DNA from: Deinococcus grandis
GTDB lineage: Bacteria > Deinococcota > Deinococci > Deinococcales > Deinococcaceae
NCBI RefSeq assembly: GCF_001485435.1
Contig: NZ_BCMS01000001.1
Location: 2,952,266-3,016,265 of the forward strand
Length of the DNA stretch: 64,000 bases
Direction of reading: 5' to 3'
In this document: positions 9,497-18,507 of the stretch, piece by piece
How positions within the stretch are numbered: position 1 is the first letter of the stretch
Layout of the letters: every line of letters begins with the position of its first letter
Program-made: the position numbers and the translations under genes
Notes under the pieces: generated by a model
Databases searched by the model: none
What the model was told of the DNA's origin: nothing
Seen by the model: the letters and a program-made list of their open reading frames with translations, nothing else

Positions 9497-10549
9497 ATGA
9501 CCGCGTCCAGCACCCCCTCCCCCACCCCGCGCCGCCGCCGCACCTTCGGGGTGTACATCGGCCGCTTCGAACCTCCCCACGCCGCGCACCTCGCCGTGAT
9601 GCTCGAAGCGCTCCAGAGCGTGCAGAAACTCATCGTGGTCATCGGCAGCGCCCGCGCAGCGCGCAACATCAAGAACCCCTTCACCGCAGAGGAACGCCAG
9701 GACCTCATCAGCCGCATGCTCCAGGACGCGGGCATCCCGAAACCCCGCGTGCTGTTCGTGCACGTCCGCGACTACCACTACAACGAGGCCCTGTGGCTCA
9801 GTGAGGTCCAGGCCGGGGTGACCGCCCACACGCGCGGCAGCAGCGACGTCGCCCTCATCGGCCACATCAAGGACGAGAGCAGCTACTACCTGCGCTCCTT
9901 CCCCGCCTGGGAATTCATCCCCACCCACGTCGTCAGCGACCTCAGCGCCACCGACGTCCGCCGCGCCTACTTCGAAGGCCACCCCGACACCGTGCAGGGC
10001 ATGGTTCCCCCCGCCGTCCACGCCTTCCTGACCACCTTCCAGACCACCCCCGACTACCGCGACCTGCGCGACGAATACGAGTATCTCGCCCGCTACCGCG
10101 CCGCCTGGAAGGACGCCCCCCACCCCCCCATCTTCGTCACGACCGACGCCGTCATCACCCGCAGCGGCCACGTCCTCCTCGTCCGGCGCGGCGGCCTGCC
10201 CGGCCGGGGGCGCCTCGCCATGCCCGGCGGGTTCCTCGAACAGAAAGAAACCCTCCTCGACTGCTGCGTCCGCGAGGTACAGGAGGAAACCGGCCTGGGC
10301 ATCGGCCTCGACCTGAAAGCCGCGCTGCGCGCCCAGGCGGTCTTCGACTACCCCGACCGCAGCCTGCGCGGCCGCACCATCACCCACGCCTTCCACTTCG
10401 ACCTCGGCATCGGGCAGCTCCCACGCCTCAGCGGCGGCAGCGACGCCAGCGAGGCCCTCTGGATGCCCCTGAGTGACATCCTGGCCAGCCCCGAACTGTT
10501 CTTCGAGGACCACCACGCCATCATCGAACACTTCGTCATGCGCGGGTAG
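9497..10549 (+). CDS. nadM: Bifunctional nicotinamide-nucleotide adenylyltransferase / Nudix hydrolase
   Basis: The protein has 350 residues and two domains. Residues ~15-175 are a nucleotidyltransferase (VYIGRFEPPHAAHLAVM, the (H/T)xGH-like site, and DLSATDVRRAYF, an ISSTxxR-like motif). Residues ~205-345 are a Nudix domain with a complete Nudix box starting GGFLEQKETLLDC and ending REVQEETGL. Such fusions, known from cyanobacteria, make NAD from NMN and cleave ADP-ribose. The ATG at 9497 follows GAGGAGC; an upstream extension of the frame overlaps the divergent gene and looks non-coding. Confidence 0.92.
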   Translation: MTASSTPSPTPRRRRTFGVYIGRFEPPHAAHLAVMLEALQSVQKLIVVIGSARAARNIKNPFTAEERQDLISRMLQDAGIPKPRVLFVHVRDYHYNEALWLSEVQAGVTAHTRGSSDVALIGHIKDESSYYLRSFPAWEFIPTHVVSDLSATDVRRAYFEGHPDTVQGMVPPAVHAFLTTFQTTPDYRDLRDEYEYLARYRAAWKDAPHPPIFVTTDAVITRSGHVLLVRRGGLPGRGRLAMPGGFLEQKETLLDCCVREVQEETGLGIGLDLKAALRAQAVFDYPDRSLRGRTITHAFHFDLGIGQLPRLSGGSDASEALWMPLSDILASPELFFEDHHAIIEHFVMRG

Positions 10550-10614
10550 GCGAACCTGCGGCGCGGCACCCGGCGCGGACCTGGCATGCTGAAGCGGATG
10601 ATCGGGACGCCCAG

Positions 10615-11193
10615 GTGACGCCGGACAAGCCGTACTACGTGTATGCCCTCAAGGACCCGCGCCAGCATCCGGCGCGGCCCTTCTACATCGGCAAGGGCAC
10701 GGGCACGCGCGCCCACGATCACCTGATCCGCCCGGACTACACCCCCAAGGGCGACCGCATCCGCGAGATCGAAGGAGCGGGCGCGCAGGTCCTCGTGAGC
10801 TATCTGGTGGAGCACCTGACCGAACCCGAGGCGCTGCGGCTGGAGGCGGAACTCATCGCGGCGTTCGGCACGCAGGCCAGCGGCGGCCTCCTGACGAACA
10901 CCGTGCTGCCCTCGGGTCTGGGCGGCAAGGCGCGGCCCGGCCTGACCGTGCCTGCCGGGGCGCCAGAGAAGGCGCAGATGGGCCTCACGCTGCTCAAGGA
11001 CGCCGTGCTGGAATTCGCGCAGGCCAACCCCGGCGGCGTGAAGAACGCCGAGGTGGCCAGCCTGCTGGGCCTGCGCAGCGACTACGGGGGCGGCTCGAAG
11101 GATTACCTCTCGTACAGCCTGCTGGGGCTGCTGATGCGCGAAGGAAAGATCGGACGCAGCGGCAAGGGACGGCACGTGGCGCAGGTGAAGTGA
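10615..11193 (+). CDS. GIY-YIG nuclease with C-terminal helical domain
   Basis: This 192-residue protein starts at a GTG (10615) because the nearest upstream ATG runs into a stop. Residues ~5-95 form a GIY-YIG domain (YYVYALKDP, then FYIGKGTGTRAHDH) of the LEM-3-like type, in which VYAL...FYIGKG replaces the classic GIY..YIG. After a Pro/Gly linker, residues ~120-190 look like a winged-helix DNA-binding domain (GGVKNAEVASLLGL, then LLGLLMREGKI). The role is unknown; it may be a nuclease in repair or a solitary restriction-like protein. It converges with the sugar operon. Confidence 0.8.
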   Translation: MTPDKPYYVYALKDPRQHPARPFYIGKGTGTRAHDHLIRPDYTPKGDRIREIEGAGAQVLVSYLVEHLTEPEALRLEAELIAAFGTQASGGLLTNTVLPSGLGGKARPGLTVPAGAPEKAQMGLTLLKDAVLEFAQANPGGVKNAEVASLLGLRSDYGGGSKDYLSYSLLGLLMREGKIGRSGKGRHVAQVK

Positions 11194-11208
11194 CCGTAGC
11201 AAACGCAC

Positions 11209-11246
11209 CCCACACCGGAGTGCGGGGCGCGCGGAGCGGGTGTGGG
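11209..11246. terminator. Hairpin between convergent GIY-YIG and permease genes
   Basis: CCCACACC (11209-11216) and GGTGTGGG (11239-11246) are perfect complements with a 22-nt G/C-rich loop. The right arm ends 1 nt before the permease stop codon. It could end transcription from both sides; no clear T-run follows. Confidence 0.45.
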
Positions 11247-11247
11247 T

Positions 11248-12117
11248 TCAGCCCTTGACGGACCCGGCGAGCAGACCGCGCACGAAGTAACGGCCGAGCA
11301 GGATGTACACGAGCAGGGTGGGAAGCGCGGCGAGGATCGCGCCCGCCATGGGCAGGTTCCAGCTGACGGCCTGTCCACCCGCGAGCTGGGACAGGGCGTA
11401 CGTGACGGGCTGGCTGGTGGTGTTGGTCAGGGTGGCGGCGAACAGGAATTCGTTCCAGACCTGCGTGAACTGCCAGATGATCACGACGACGAAGCCGGGG
11501 ATGCTGATCGGGAAGATGACCCGGCCGTAGATCTGCCAGAAGCCCGCGCCGTCGATGGTGGCGGCCTCGATCAGGGCGTCGGGCACGTCGGCGTAGAAGT
11601 TGCGGAAGATCAGGGTCGTGATGGGAATGCCGTACACGACGTGCGCCAGGATCAGGCCCCAGATGCTGCCGTACAGGCCGAGGCTCTTGATGAACTGGAA
11701 CAGCGGGATCAGCACGGCCTGGTACGGGATGAACATCCCGAAGAGCATCAGCGCGAACAGGGTGTTGGCCCCGCGGAACTTCCATTTGCTCAGGGCGTAT
11801 CCGTTCAGGCTGCCCAGCAGGGCGCTGAACAGGGTGGCGGTGACGGCCAGGAACAGGCTGTTCAGAACGTTGCCGCCGATCTTGCTCCAGGCGTCGCTGA
11901 AGCTCGCCCAGTTCAGCGCGGCGGGCCAGTGCCAGGTGGTGGAGAGGTTGATGGCGTCCGGGCTTTTCAGCGCGGTAGCGACGAGCAGGTACACCGGCAC
12001 CAGGAAGAACAGCGCGGCCAGCACGAGCAGGGCGTACATGACGACGCGACCGGGCTTGATGGGGCGGCGGGGCGCGGCGGTCGCGGCGGGGGTGGTCACG
12101 GGGGCGTTCGCGGTCAT
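11248..12117 (-). CDS. Sugar ABC transporter permease (MalG type)
   Basis: This 289-residue inner-membrane protein has six predicted helices and the EAA loop that docks the ATPase (EAATIDGAGFWQIYGRVIFP, about residues 198-217). The N-terminal ~25 residues are Ala/Pro/Thr-rich and cytoplasmic. The start is the ATG at 12117, which overlaps the stop of the upstream permease by 4 nt; a longer open frame extends upstream inside that gene but is not real. It is the last gene of the ROK-SBP-permease-permease operon. No ATPase gene follows. Confidence 0.93.
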   Translation of the reverse strand: MTANAPVTTPAATAAPRRPIKPGRVVMYALLVLAALFFLVPVYLLVATALKSPDAINLSTTWHWPAALNWASFSDAWSKIGGNVLNSLFLAVTATLFSALLGSLNGYALSKWKFRGANTLFALMLFGMFIPYQAVLIPLFQFIKSLGLYGSIWGLILAHVVYGIPITTLIFRNFYADVPDALIEAATIDGAGFWQIYGRVIFPISIPGFVVVIIWQFTQVWNEFLFAATLTNTTSQPVTYALSQLAGGQAVSWNLPMAGAILAALPTLLVYILLGRYFVRGLLAGSVKG

Positions 12118-13238
12118 GCGTGGCCCTCCTCGGTGCGGAACTGGGAGCTGAGGTACGGGACGATCACGAACGCCACGAGGATCAGCAGGATGGTGCCGAT
12201 CGCGGCGCCCAGCGCGAACTGGTTCTGCCGGAAGCTGGTGAGGTACATGTTCAGCGCGGGCACGCTGGTGTTGATGTTGTCCGGGCCCGCCATGGCGTAC
12301 ACGAGGTCGAAGATCTTCAGGCTGATGTGACCCAGGACGATCATGGCGCTCAGGGTGATGGGGGCCAGCAGCGGGAAGATGACGTGCTGGTACATGCCGA
12401 TGTCGTTCGCGCCGTCGACCTTGGCGGCCTCGCGCAGTTCCTCGGGAATGCCGCGCAGACCGGCGAGGTACAGGGCCATGGTGTAGCCGCTCATCTGCCA
12501 CACGGCGGCGATGATGATGCCGATCAATGCGAAGTTGAAGCCGTGCAGTTCAGGGGCGGGCAGCATCTTGATGTTCGGCCCGATGAGAAGGGCCCACAGG
12601 AACAGCAGCGCGGCGCATGCGCCCGCGACCAGGGTGCGGGTGCGGTCCCCGCTGCGGGCGGCGCGCACGGCCATGACGACCAGAACGAGGCCCACGACGC
12701 TGGCGGTCAGCAGCGGCAGCTTGTTCCAGTCGAATTTCCAGATGGCGTCGGTGCTGCTCAGCCACGCGAAGGTGCTGGGCGGCGCGCCGAACAGGGTGGG
12801 CGCCTGGTTCAGGCCGCCCTGGGGTTGCAGCATCCAGCGCCAGATGGTGCCGGTCACGATGAACGACAGGCTCATGGGGAACAGGAAGATGGTGCGCCAC
12901 AGTCCTTCCCCGCGGGGGTTGCGGTCCAGGATCAGGGCGAGGCCCAGGCCCAGGCCCAGGCAGCCCAGGATGAAGAACAGCGTGAAGAAGATGGTGCTGA
13001 CGAGTTCCTGCCGGAAGCGCCCCTGGAGGAATCCGGTGAACAGGTCCTGGTAGTTGGCGAAGCCCGTGAAGCGGATGATCGGGTTCAGCGCCAGGGCCTG
13101 GGCGGGGTCGTTGCCCCAGTCGGTCATGCTGACGTACACGCTGCGCGCGATGAAACCGTACACGAACACCGCGATCAGGATGATGCTGGGCGTCAGAACG
13201 GCGATGGACCACAGGCGGTCTTTACTCAGGCCTTTCAT
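12114..13238 (-). CDS. Sugar ABC transporter permease (MalF type) with enlarged central region
   Basis: The protein (374 residues) is a binding-protein-dependent permease with the EAA loop EAAKVDGANDIGMYQHVIFP near residue 275. It is ~70-80 residues longer than most glucose-type partners. The extra part lies between the third and fourth conserved helices, where two additional hydrophobic stretches around ARSGDRTRTLVAGACAALL are seen. It pairs with the 289-residue permease downstream (4-nt overlap) and the glucose-type binding protein upstream. Confidence 0.92.
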   Translation of the reverse strand: MKGLSKDRLWSIAVLTPSIILIAVFVYGFIARSVYVSMTDWGNDPAQALALNPIIRFTGFANYQDLFTGFLQGRFRQELVSTIFFTLFFILGCLGLGLGLALILDRNPRGEGLWRTIFLFPMSLSFIVTGTIWRWMLQPQGGLNQAPTLFGAPPSTFAWLSSTDAIWKFDWNKLPLLTASVVGLVLVVMAVRAARSGDRTRTLVAGACAALLFLWALLIGPNIKMLPAPELHGFNFALIGIIIAAVWQMSGYTMALYLAGLRGIPEELREAAKVDGANDIGMYQHVIFPLLAPITLSAMIVLGHISLKIFDLVYAMAGPDNINTSVPALNMYLTSFRQNQFALGAAIGTILLILVAFVIVPYLSSQFRTEEGHA

Positions 13239-13262
13239 GCGGGCCTCCTTTCAGTGGGAAGT

Positions 13263-13315
13263 GGGATGTGGGTTGTGGGGCGTGGGGAAACGGCACCCAC
13301 AACCCACAACCCACA
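13263..13315. repeat. Intra-operon hairpin with GTGGGTTGTGGG-type arms
   Basis: The ~90 bp between the binding-protein gene and the MalF-type permease contains GTGGGTTGTGGG-like words (13268-13280) answered by repeated CCCACAACCCAC (from 13296). Several registers of a 12-bp stem are possible. Its place after the binding-protein gene suggests 3'-end protection or partial termination, which would favour binding protein over permease. Confidence 0.6.
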
Positions 13316-13330
13316 CCCGACGACCGGGGT

Positions 13331-14566
13331 TTACTTGCTGATGCCGGCGCGCACGGCCAGCTGCTGCGCGGCGGCGGCCGCGGCGGCGCTGTTCTTGCTG
13401 GCGACGAACTGGTCGATGATCGCGCCGAAGGCGCTGGTGAAGCTCTCGGGGGCGACGGCGCCGTGCACCATGCTGCCCACGATCTTGTTGCTCTTCCAGT
13501 CGGCGGCGGCGCTCTTGCTGTACGTGTTGTACTTGCTCAGGTCGCTGTCGGTGCGGGCGGCGATGGAGCCCTTGAGGGGGTTGAAGGCGTCCTGGCCGGC
13601 CTTGCTGCCCAGGACTTTCAGCCAGTTGATGGCCTCGGCGCGGTCCTTGGCGCCCTTGGGCAGCCCGAAGGAGTCGGCGAGCATCACGAAGGTCTTGGTG
13701 GTGCCGGGGGCGGGGGCCCAGCCGAAGCCGGTGTTCGGGGCGAGTTTCTTGGTGGTGGTGAAGTACCCAGCGGCCCAGTCGCCCATGACGTTGAAGGCGC
13801 TGGTGCCGTCGATGATGCGGTCACTGGCCTGCTGCCAGCTGAGGCCCGAGGCGTCCTTGTTGGCGCAGTCCATGACCTTGCCGAAGGTGGTGAACGCCCC
13901 CACGACCTTGGGATCGGTGAACTTCAGCTTGCCGGCCCACAGGTTCTCCCAGTTGGCGGAGCCGAGGGTGCCGATCATGACGCTCTCCCAGAGGTGCTGC
14001 TGGGTCCAGTTCTCCCCGACGACCAGCGGCGCGGCGACGCCCTTGGCTTTCAGGGTGGAGCAGGTCTTGAGGAATTCGGGCCAGGTCTTGGGTGCGGTGA
14101 CGCCCCAGGCCTTGAGTTTGGCGGGGTTGTACCACATGACGTTGCTGCGGTGCACGTTCACGGGCACGCTCCAGGGCTTGCCGCCCTGGCTGATCAGCTT
14201 GACGAGGTCCTTGGGGAAGACCTTGTCCCAGCCTTCGCTCTTGAAGAGGCTGCTGAGGTCTTCCATGCGCCCGGCGACGACCCAGGTGCCGATGAGTTCC
14301 TGACCGGCGTGCGCCTGGAAGGAGTCGGGGGGCGTGCCGCCCAGCATGCGGGTCTTCAGGACGGCCTTGGCGTTCGTGCCGGCGCCGCCGGAGACGGTGG
14401 CGTTGTCCACGGTCACGGCGGGGTACTTCTGCTTGTACAGCTTGATCAGGGCTTCCAGGGCGGGACCCTCGTCGCCGGACCACCAGGAGAAGATCTCCAG
14501 TTTGCCAGCGGCAGAGGCGCTGGTGGTGACGGCGAGGGCGGCGGCGAGCAGCAGTGCTTTTTTCAT
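13331..14566 (-). CDS. Glucose/mannose-type ABC transporter substrate-binding protein
   Basis: This 411-residue exported protein has a signal peptide (MKKALLLAAALAVTTSASA). The mature N-terminus, starting GKLEIFSWWSGDEGPALEAL, and the following GGAGTNAKAVLKTRM closely resemble the Thermus thermophilus glucose/galactose-binding protein as I recall it. The residues that pack on the sugar ring in that family (the WWSGDE segment and the VHRSNVMWYN segment) are kept. It captures a hexose for the two permeases downstream. A good ribosome site (GGAGGAAC) precedes the ATG. The start overlaps the ROK stop by 4 nt. Confidence 0.92.
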   Translation of the reverse strand: MKKALLLAAALAVTTSASAAGKLEIFSWWSGDEGPALEALIKLYKQKYPAVTVDNATVSGGAGTNAKAVLKTRMLGGTPPDSFQAHAGQELIGTWVVAGRMEDLSSLFKSEGWDKVFPKDLVKLISQGGKPWSVPVNVHRSNVMWYNPAKLKAWGVTAPKTWPEFLKTCSTLKAKGVAAPLVVGENWTQQHLWESVMIGTLGSANWENLWAGKLKFTDPKVVGAFTTFGKVMDCANKDASGLSWQQASDRIIDGTSAFNVMGDWAAGYFTTTKKLAPNTGFGWAPAPGTTKTFVMLADSFGLPKGAKDRAEAINWLKVLGSKAGQDAFNPLKGSIAARTDSDLSKYNTYSKSAAADWKSNKIVGSMVHGAVAPESFTSAFGAIIDQFVASKNSAAAAAAAQQLAVRAGISK

Positions 14567-15900
14567 GGTGTTCCTCCGTGTGAAACGGGTGCGTTCAGGG
14601 TGGGGGTCGGCCGGGGGGCCGGGGGTGGGGCGCGGCTGCCCGCGAGGTCACGGGCGTTCTGGTTCATGCGGGCGATGCCGTACAGGTGCGGCAGGCCCCG
14701 TGGGGTGAAGAGGGAATCGAGCATCATGGCCCCGGCGCCCATCACGCCGGCGTCCTGACCCAGGGTGCCCAGGTCGATGCGGGTGCGGTCGGCGTTGATG
14801 CGCATGGTGCGGCTCTGGGCGCTGACGCGGATGGCGCGCAGCAGCACGTCGCCTGCCTGCGCCAGCCGCCCGCCGATGATCACGGCGGCCGGGTTGAAGA
14901 GGTTCAGGGTGGTGCTGATCGCCACGCCCAGGTGGTGCCCGGCTTCCTCCCACACGGCGCGGGCCAGGGGGTCGTGCGCGGCGTGCGTGAGCAGGTCCTC
15001 GATGGTGATGGGATCGGGGAGGTCCGAGGGGTGCCCCTGGAGGCGCAGGCTGCGGGCGTGGTTCTCGATGACCTGCGCGGCGGCGTAGCTTTCCAGGCTG
15101 CCGGGGTTGCCGCTGCGGCCCACGGGGCCCTGCTCGTTGATGCTGATGTGCCCGATCTCGCCGGCGCCGCCGCGCGTGCCGCGGTGCAGGCGGCCGCCGA
15201 GCAGCACGCCCGCGCCGATGCCGGTGGCGACTTTCACGTAGATGAGGTCCTGGATGCCGCGGTGCGCGCCGAAGCGGGCCTCGGCCAGGGCGCCCAGGTT
15301 GGCGTCGTTGTCCACGAGGACTTCGAGGTTCAGGGCGTCCTGCAGGGCAGCGCGGACGTTCTCGCCGTCCCAGCCGGGCATGTTGGGGGGCTGCACGACG
15401 CGGCCCGTATCGTGGTCGACGGGCCCGGGGACGCCCACGCCGACCAGCGCGACCTGCGCGGGATTCAGCTGCGCGTCGGCGAGCACCTGCCGGGTCAGGT
15501 CTTTCAGCAGGGCGTAGGTGGGCTGCGGCCCGCGTGAGATGTCGTGAGACAAGGTGCGGCTGGCCAGGGGGCGGCACTGGAGGTCCAGGGCGTCCACGCG
15601 GGCGTGGCTGGCGCCCAGGTCGATGGCGAGCAGGGCGGCGGCGCGGGTGTTGAGGTTCAGCATGGTGGCGCGCCGCCCCACCCCGCCGGTGCCGCGCGTG
15701 CCGACCTCCTGCACCAGGCCGACGCTGATCAGTTCGGTGACGATGGAGCTGATCGCGCTGCGCGACAGGCCCAGTTCACGGGCGATGTCCACGCGGGCCA
15801 GGTCCCGGTCCCACAGCAGGCCGAGCAGCAATAGGGTGTGCCGCGCGCGGATGGCCGCGAGGTCCAGGGTGTCCGGGCTGTGGGTGTCGGCGTGCAGCAT
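14563..15900 (-). CDS. ROK family transcriptional regulator (NagC/XylR type)
   Basis: The ATG at 15900 gives 445 residues. Residues ~10-75 form a winged helix (ARVDIARELGLSRSAISSIV). The rest is a ROK sugar-kinase-like domain with LAIDLGASHARVDALD, GVGVPGPVDHDTGRV, DNDANLGALAEARFG and GEIGHISI. The usual ROK zinc motif CxCGxxGC is replaced by GRSGNPGS, so all three cysteines are missing. As the first gene of the operon it probably represses its own promoter and the transport genes and senses the sugar. A longer frame to 16077 is rejected because it spans the operator region. Confidence 0.9.
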   Translation of the reverse strand: MLHADTHSPDTLDLAAIRARHTLLLLGLLWDRDLARVDIARELGLSRSAISSIVTELISVGLVQEVGTRGTGGVGRRATMLNLNTRAAALLAIDLGASHARVDALDLQCRPLASRTLSHDISRGPQPTYALLKDLTRQVLADAQLNPAQVALVGVGVPGPVDHDTGRVVQPPNMPGWDGENVRAALQDALNLEVLVDNDANLGALAEARFGAHRGIQDLIYVKVATGIGAGVLLGGRLHRGTRGGAGEIGHISINEQGPVGRSGNPGSLESYAAAQVIENHARSLRLQGHPSDLPDPITIEDLLTHAAHDPLARAVWEEAGHHLGVAISTTLNLFNPAAVIIGGRLAQAGDVLLRAIRVSAQSRTMRINADRTRIDLGTLGQDAGVMGAGAMMLDSLFTPRGLPHLYGIARMNQNARDLAGSRAPPPAPRPTPTLNAPVSHGGTP

Positions 15901-16017
15901 GGGGGTCCTCTGTGACCGGGGGAAGGTCAGCATGGGTCGGGGCGCGGGGAGCGTCAGCCGGCGGGTCCGGCTGCTGGGCTTGGTGGGACTTGTGTACCGG
16001 TATGCTGCGCCCCGATA

Positions 16018-16057
16018 ATTTTGTTTGTCAAACGAACGAATTAATGGAAGCGCTTCC
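16018..16057. promoter_or_regulatory. Candidate operators for the sugar operon
   Basis: Upstream of the ROK gene lies TTTGTTTGTCAAACGAA (16019-16035), an imperfect palindrome of the A/T-rich type bound by ROK repressors. GTCAAACGAAC recurs at 16092-16102. Next to the first is a perfect 12-bp palindrome, GGAAGCGCTTCC (16046-16057), with the central CG typical of LacI-family operators. Two regulators may therefore act here. Assignment is by pattern only. Confidence 0.5.
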
Positions 16058-16098
16058 CGACACACTTTTCTGGACAACCGATCTAATTGACGTCAAAC

Positions 16099-16130
16099 GA
16101 ACCGGCCGGAGCAGCAGCCCCGGCCGGTTC
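16099..16130 (-). terminator. lysS terminator hairpin
   Basis: GAACCGGCCGG (16099-16109) and CCGGCCGGTTC (16120-16130) form a perfect 11-bp stem with a 10-nt loop just after the lysS stop (minus strand). Only a weak T stretch follows in the direction of transcription. Confidence 0.65.
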
Positions 16131-16146
16131 ACCCCCGCCGATTCGT

Positions 16147-17709
16147 TCAGCCGGCGTTCGCTTCCATCGCGTCCTCTGCCCCGGCCCCCGCGCCCTCCGG
16201 ACGCAGCAGCGGGAACAGCAGCACGTCCCGGATGGAATCCCGGTCGGTCATCAGCATCGCCAGACGGTCCATGCCCATCCCCATCCCGGCGGTGGGCGGC
16301 ATGCCGTACTCCAGCGCCAGCAGGAAGTCCTCGTCCTGCTCGTGCGCCTCGTCGTCCCCGGCGTCCCGGCGGGCCGTCTGCGCCTCGAAGCGCTCCCGCT
16401 GATCCAGCGCGTCGTTCAGCTCCGAGTAGATCGGCGCCAGCTCGAACCCCGCCACGTACAGGTCGGCGCGCTCGGCCAGGCCGGCGCGGTCACGGTGCAC
16501 CTTCACCAGCGGACTGATCGCCAGCGGCATATCCGTCAGGAACGTCGGGTTCTGCAGCAGCGGCTCGACGTACTCGCCGCCCAGCTTGTCCAGCAGCTTG
16601 TAATCCGGGGTCTTGCGGTGCTCGGGGTGGTGTACGTCGCTCCACTCGCGCAGCTTCACGAGGTCCAGCGGGTCGAAGTCCAGCCCCGCCTGCTCCTTGA
16701 GGGCCGTCACGAAGTCCAGCCGCCTGAACGGCAGCGAGAAGTCCAGTTCGCGGCCCTGGTAGGTGAGTTTCGGCTCGCCCTTGAGTTCCACGACCAGGTC
16801 GTGCAGCAGCGTCTCCACGAGCACCATCATGTCGTTGTAGTCGCCGTACGCGAAGTACGCCTCCAGCATCGTGAATTCCGGGTTGTGCGTCCGGTCGATG
16901 CCCTCGTTGCGGTAGTTGCGACCGATCTCGTACACCCGCTCGAAACCGCCCACCAGCAGCCGCTTGAGGTACAGCTCCAGGCTGATGCGCATGCTGAACT
17001 CGTGCCCCAGCGCGTTGTGGAACGTCTTGAACGGCTTGGCCTCGGTCCCGCCAGGGACGACCTGCAACGTGGGGCCCTCGACCTCCATGAAGTCGCGGCT
17101 GTCCAGGAAATTCCGGATGAAGCGCAGCATCCGCGAGCGCGTGCGGTACACCTCGCGGCTCTCGGGGTTGATCATCAGGTCCACGTAGCGGCGCCGCGCG
17201 CGGAGTTCCTCGTCCTGCAGGCCGTGGAACTTGCTGGGCAGCGGGTGCAGGCTCTTGACCAGCGGCTGCCACGACGTCACGCGCAGCGTCAGCTGACCGG
17301 TCTTCGTGACGAACGGGAAACCCCGCACGCCGATGATGTCACCCAGGTCGATCTTCTTCGTGGGGTCGAAGTTCTCGGTGTCCTGCTTGGAGAAGTGCAG
17401 CTGGATCTTGCCGTGCTCGTCGCTGAGGTCCGCGAAGGCCGCCTTGCCCATGTGACGCATCAGGGTCACGCGCCCGGCCAGCGCGTACTCCGTTTCGGGC
17501 CACTCCTGCCCGGCCTCCCACTTCGGCGCGCCGTCCTCACCGTGCGTGTCGGCCGGGTGGGCGGCCAGCACGTCGCGGGCGTGATGCGTGCGCGGGTACG
17601 TGTAGGGGTGGGCCTCGAAACCCGCGGCCACCTGCGCGTCCAGGTTGTTCAGGCGGCTGACGGTCTGCTCGTGCAGACCCTCGCGGCGGTTGGGGGAACC
17701 ATCAGACAT
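16147..17709 (-). CDS. lysS: Lysyl-tRNA synthetase, class II
   Basis: This 520-residue enzyme attaches lysine to tRNA-Lys. An N-terminal OB-fold anticodon-binding domain lies at ~60-170. The class II catalytic domain has motif 2 (FERVYEIGRNYRNEGIDRTHNPEFT) and motif 3 (GMGMGMDRLAMLMTD). The substrate-binding LQVVPGGTEAKPF is also clear. The C-terminus has a short Glu/Ala-rich tail. It is a single gene with its own terminator hairpin downstream. Confidence 0.96.
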   Translation of the reverse strand: MSDGSPNRREGLHEQTVSRLNNLDAQVAAGFEAHPYTYPRTHHARDVLAAHPADTHGEDGAPKWEAGQEWPETEYALAGRVTLMRHMGKAAFADLSDEHGKIQLHFSKQDTENFDPTKKIDLGDIIGVRGFPFVTKTGQLTLRVTSWQPLVKSLHPLPSKFHGLQDEELRARRRYVDLMINPESREVYRTRSRMLRFIRNFLDSRDFMEVEGPTLQVVPGGTEAKPFKTFHNALGHEFSMRISLELYLKRLLVGGFERVYEIGRNYRNEGIDRTHNPEFTMLEAYFAYGDYNDMMVLVETLLHDLVVELKGEPKLTYQGRELDFSLPFRRLDFVTALKEQAGLDFDPLDLVKLREWSDVHHPEHRKTPDYKLLDKLGGEYVEPLLQNPTFLTDMPLAISPLVKVHRDRAGLAERADLYVAGFELAPIYSELNDALDQRERFEAQTARRDAGDDEAHEQDEDFLLALEYGMPPTAGMGMGMDRLAMLMTDRDSIRDVLLFPLLRPEGAGAGAEDAMEANAG

Positions 17710-17870
17710 AACCGCCAGTATAGGCCGCGCCCCACACGCCGCGCCCGCCCGACGTCCAGTTCACGGCCTGCCACAGAACGGGCCGGAGGCAGACCGCCCG
17801 CAGCGACCTGCCTCCCCAGTGCTGGATTCCGTCCGCTCCGCTCGGGTCCACGGGTGGACCGGAGGTGGTC

Positions 17871-18359
<489 letters not shown>

Positions 18360-18507
18360 TCTAGAGCCTCCGTTGCGCCGCCGGGCCGAACCCGGCGAGG
18401 ACTTGAATCGTGGGTTGCTGAGAATTCGCCGCGCATTCTGCCACACGCCCCCCACCCTGACAACGAGGTTTGCTAGAACCCCCCCTCACACGCCCCCGGC
18501 AGCCGGG

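Noticed and set aside
16078..17709. Long plus-strand frames over lysS
   Set aside because: They are His/Val/Gln-rich antisense shadows of lysS, common at this base composition.
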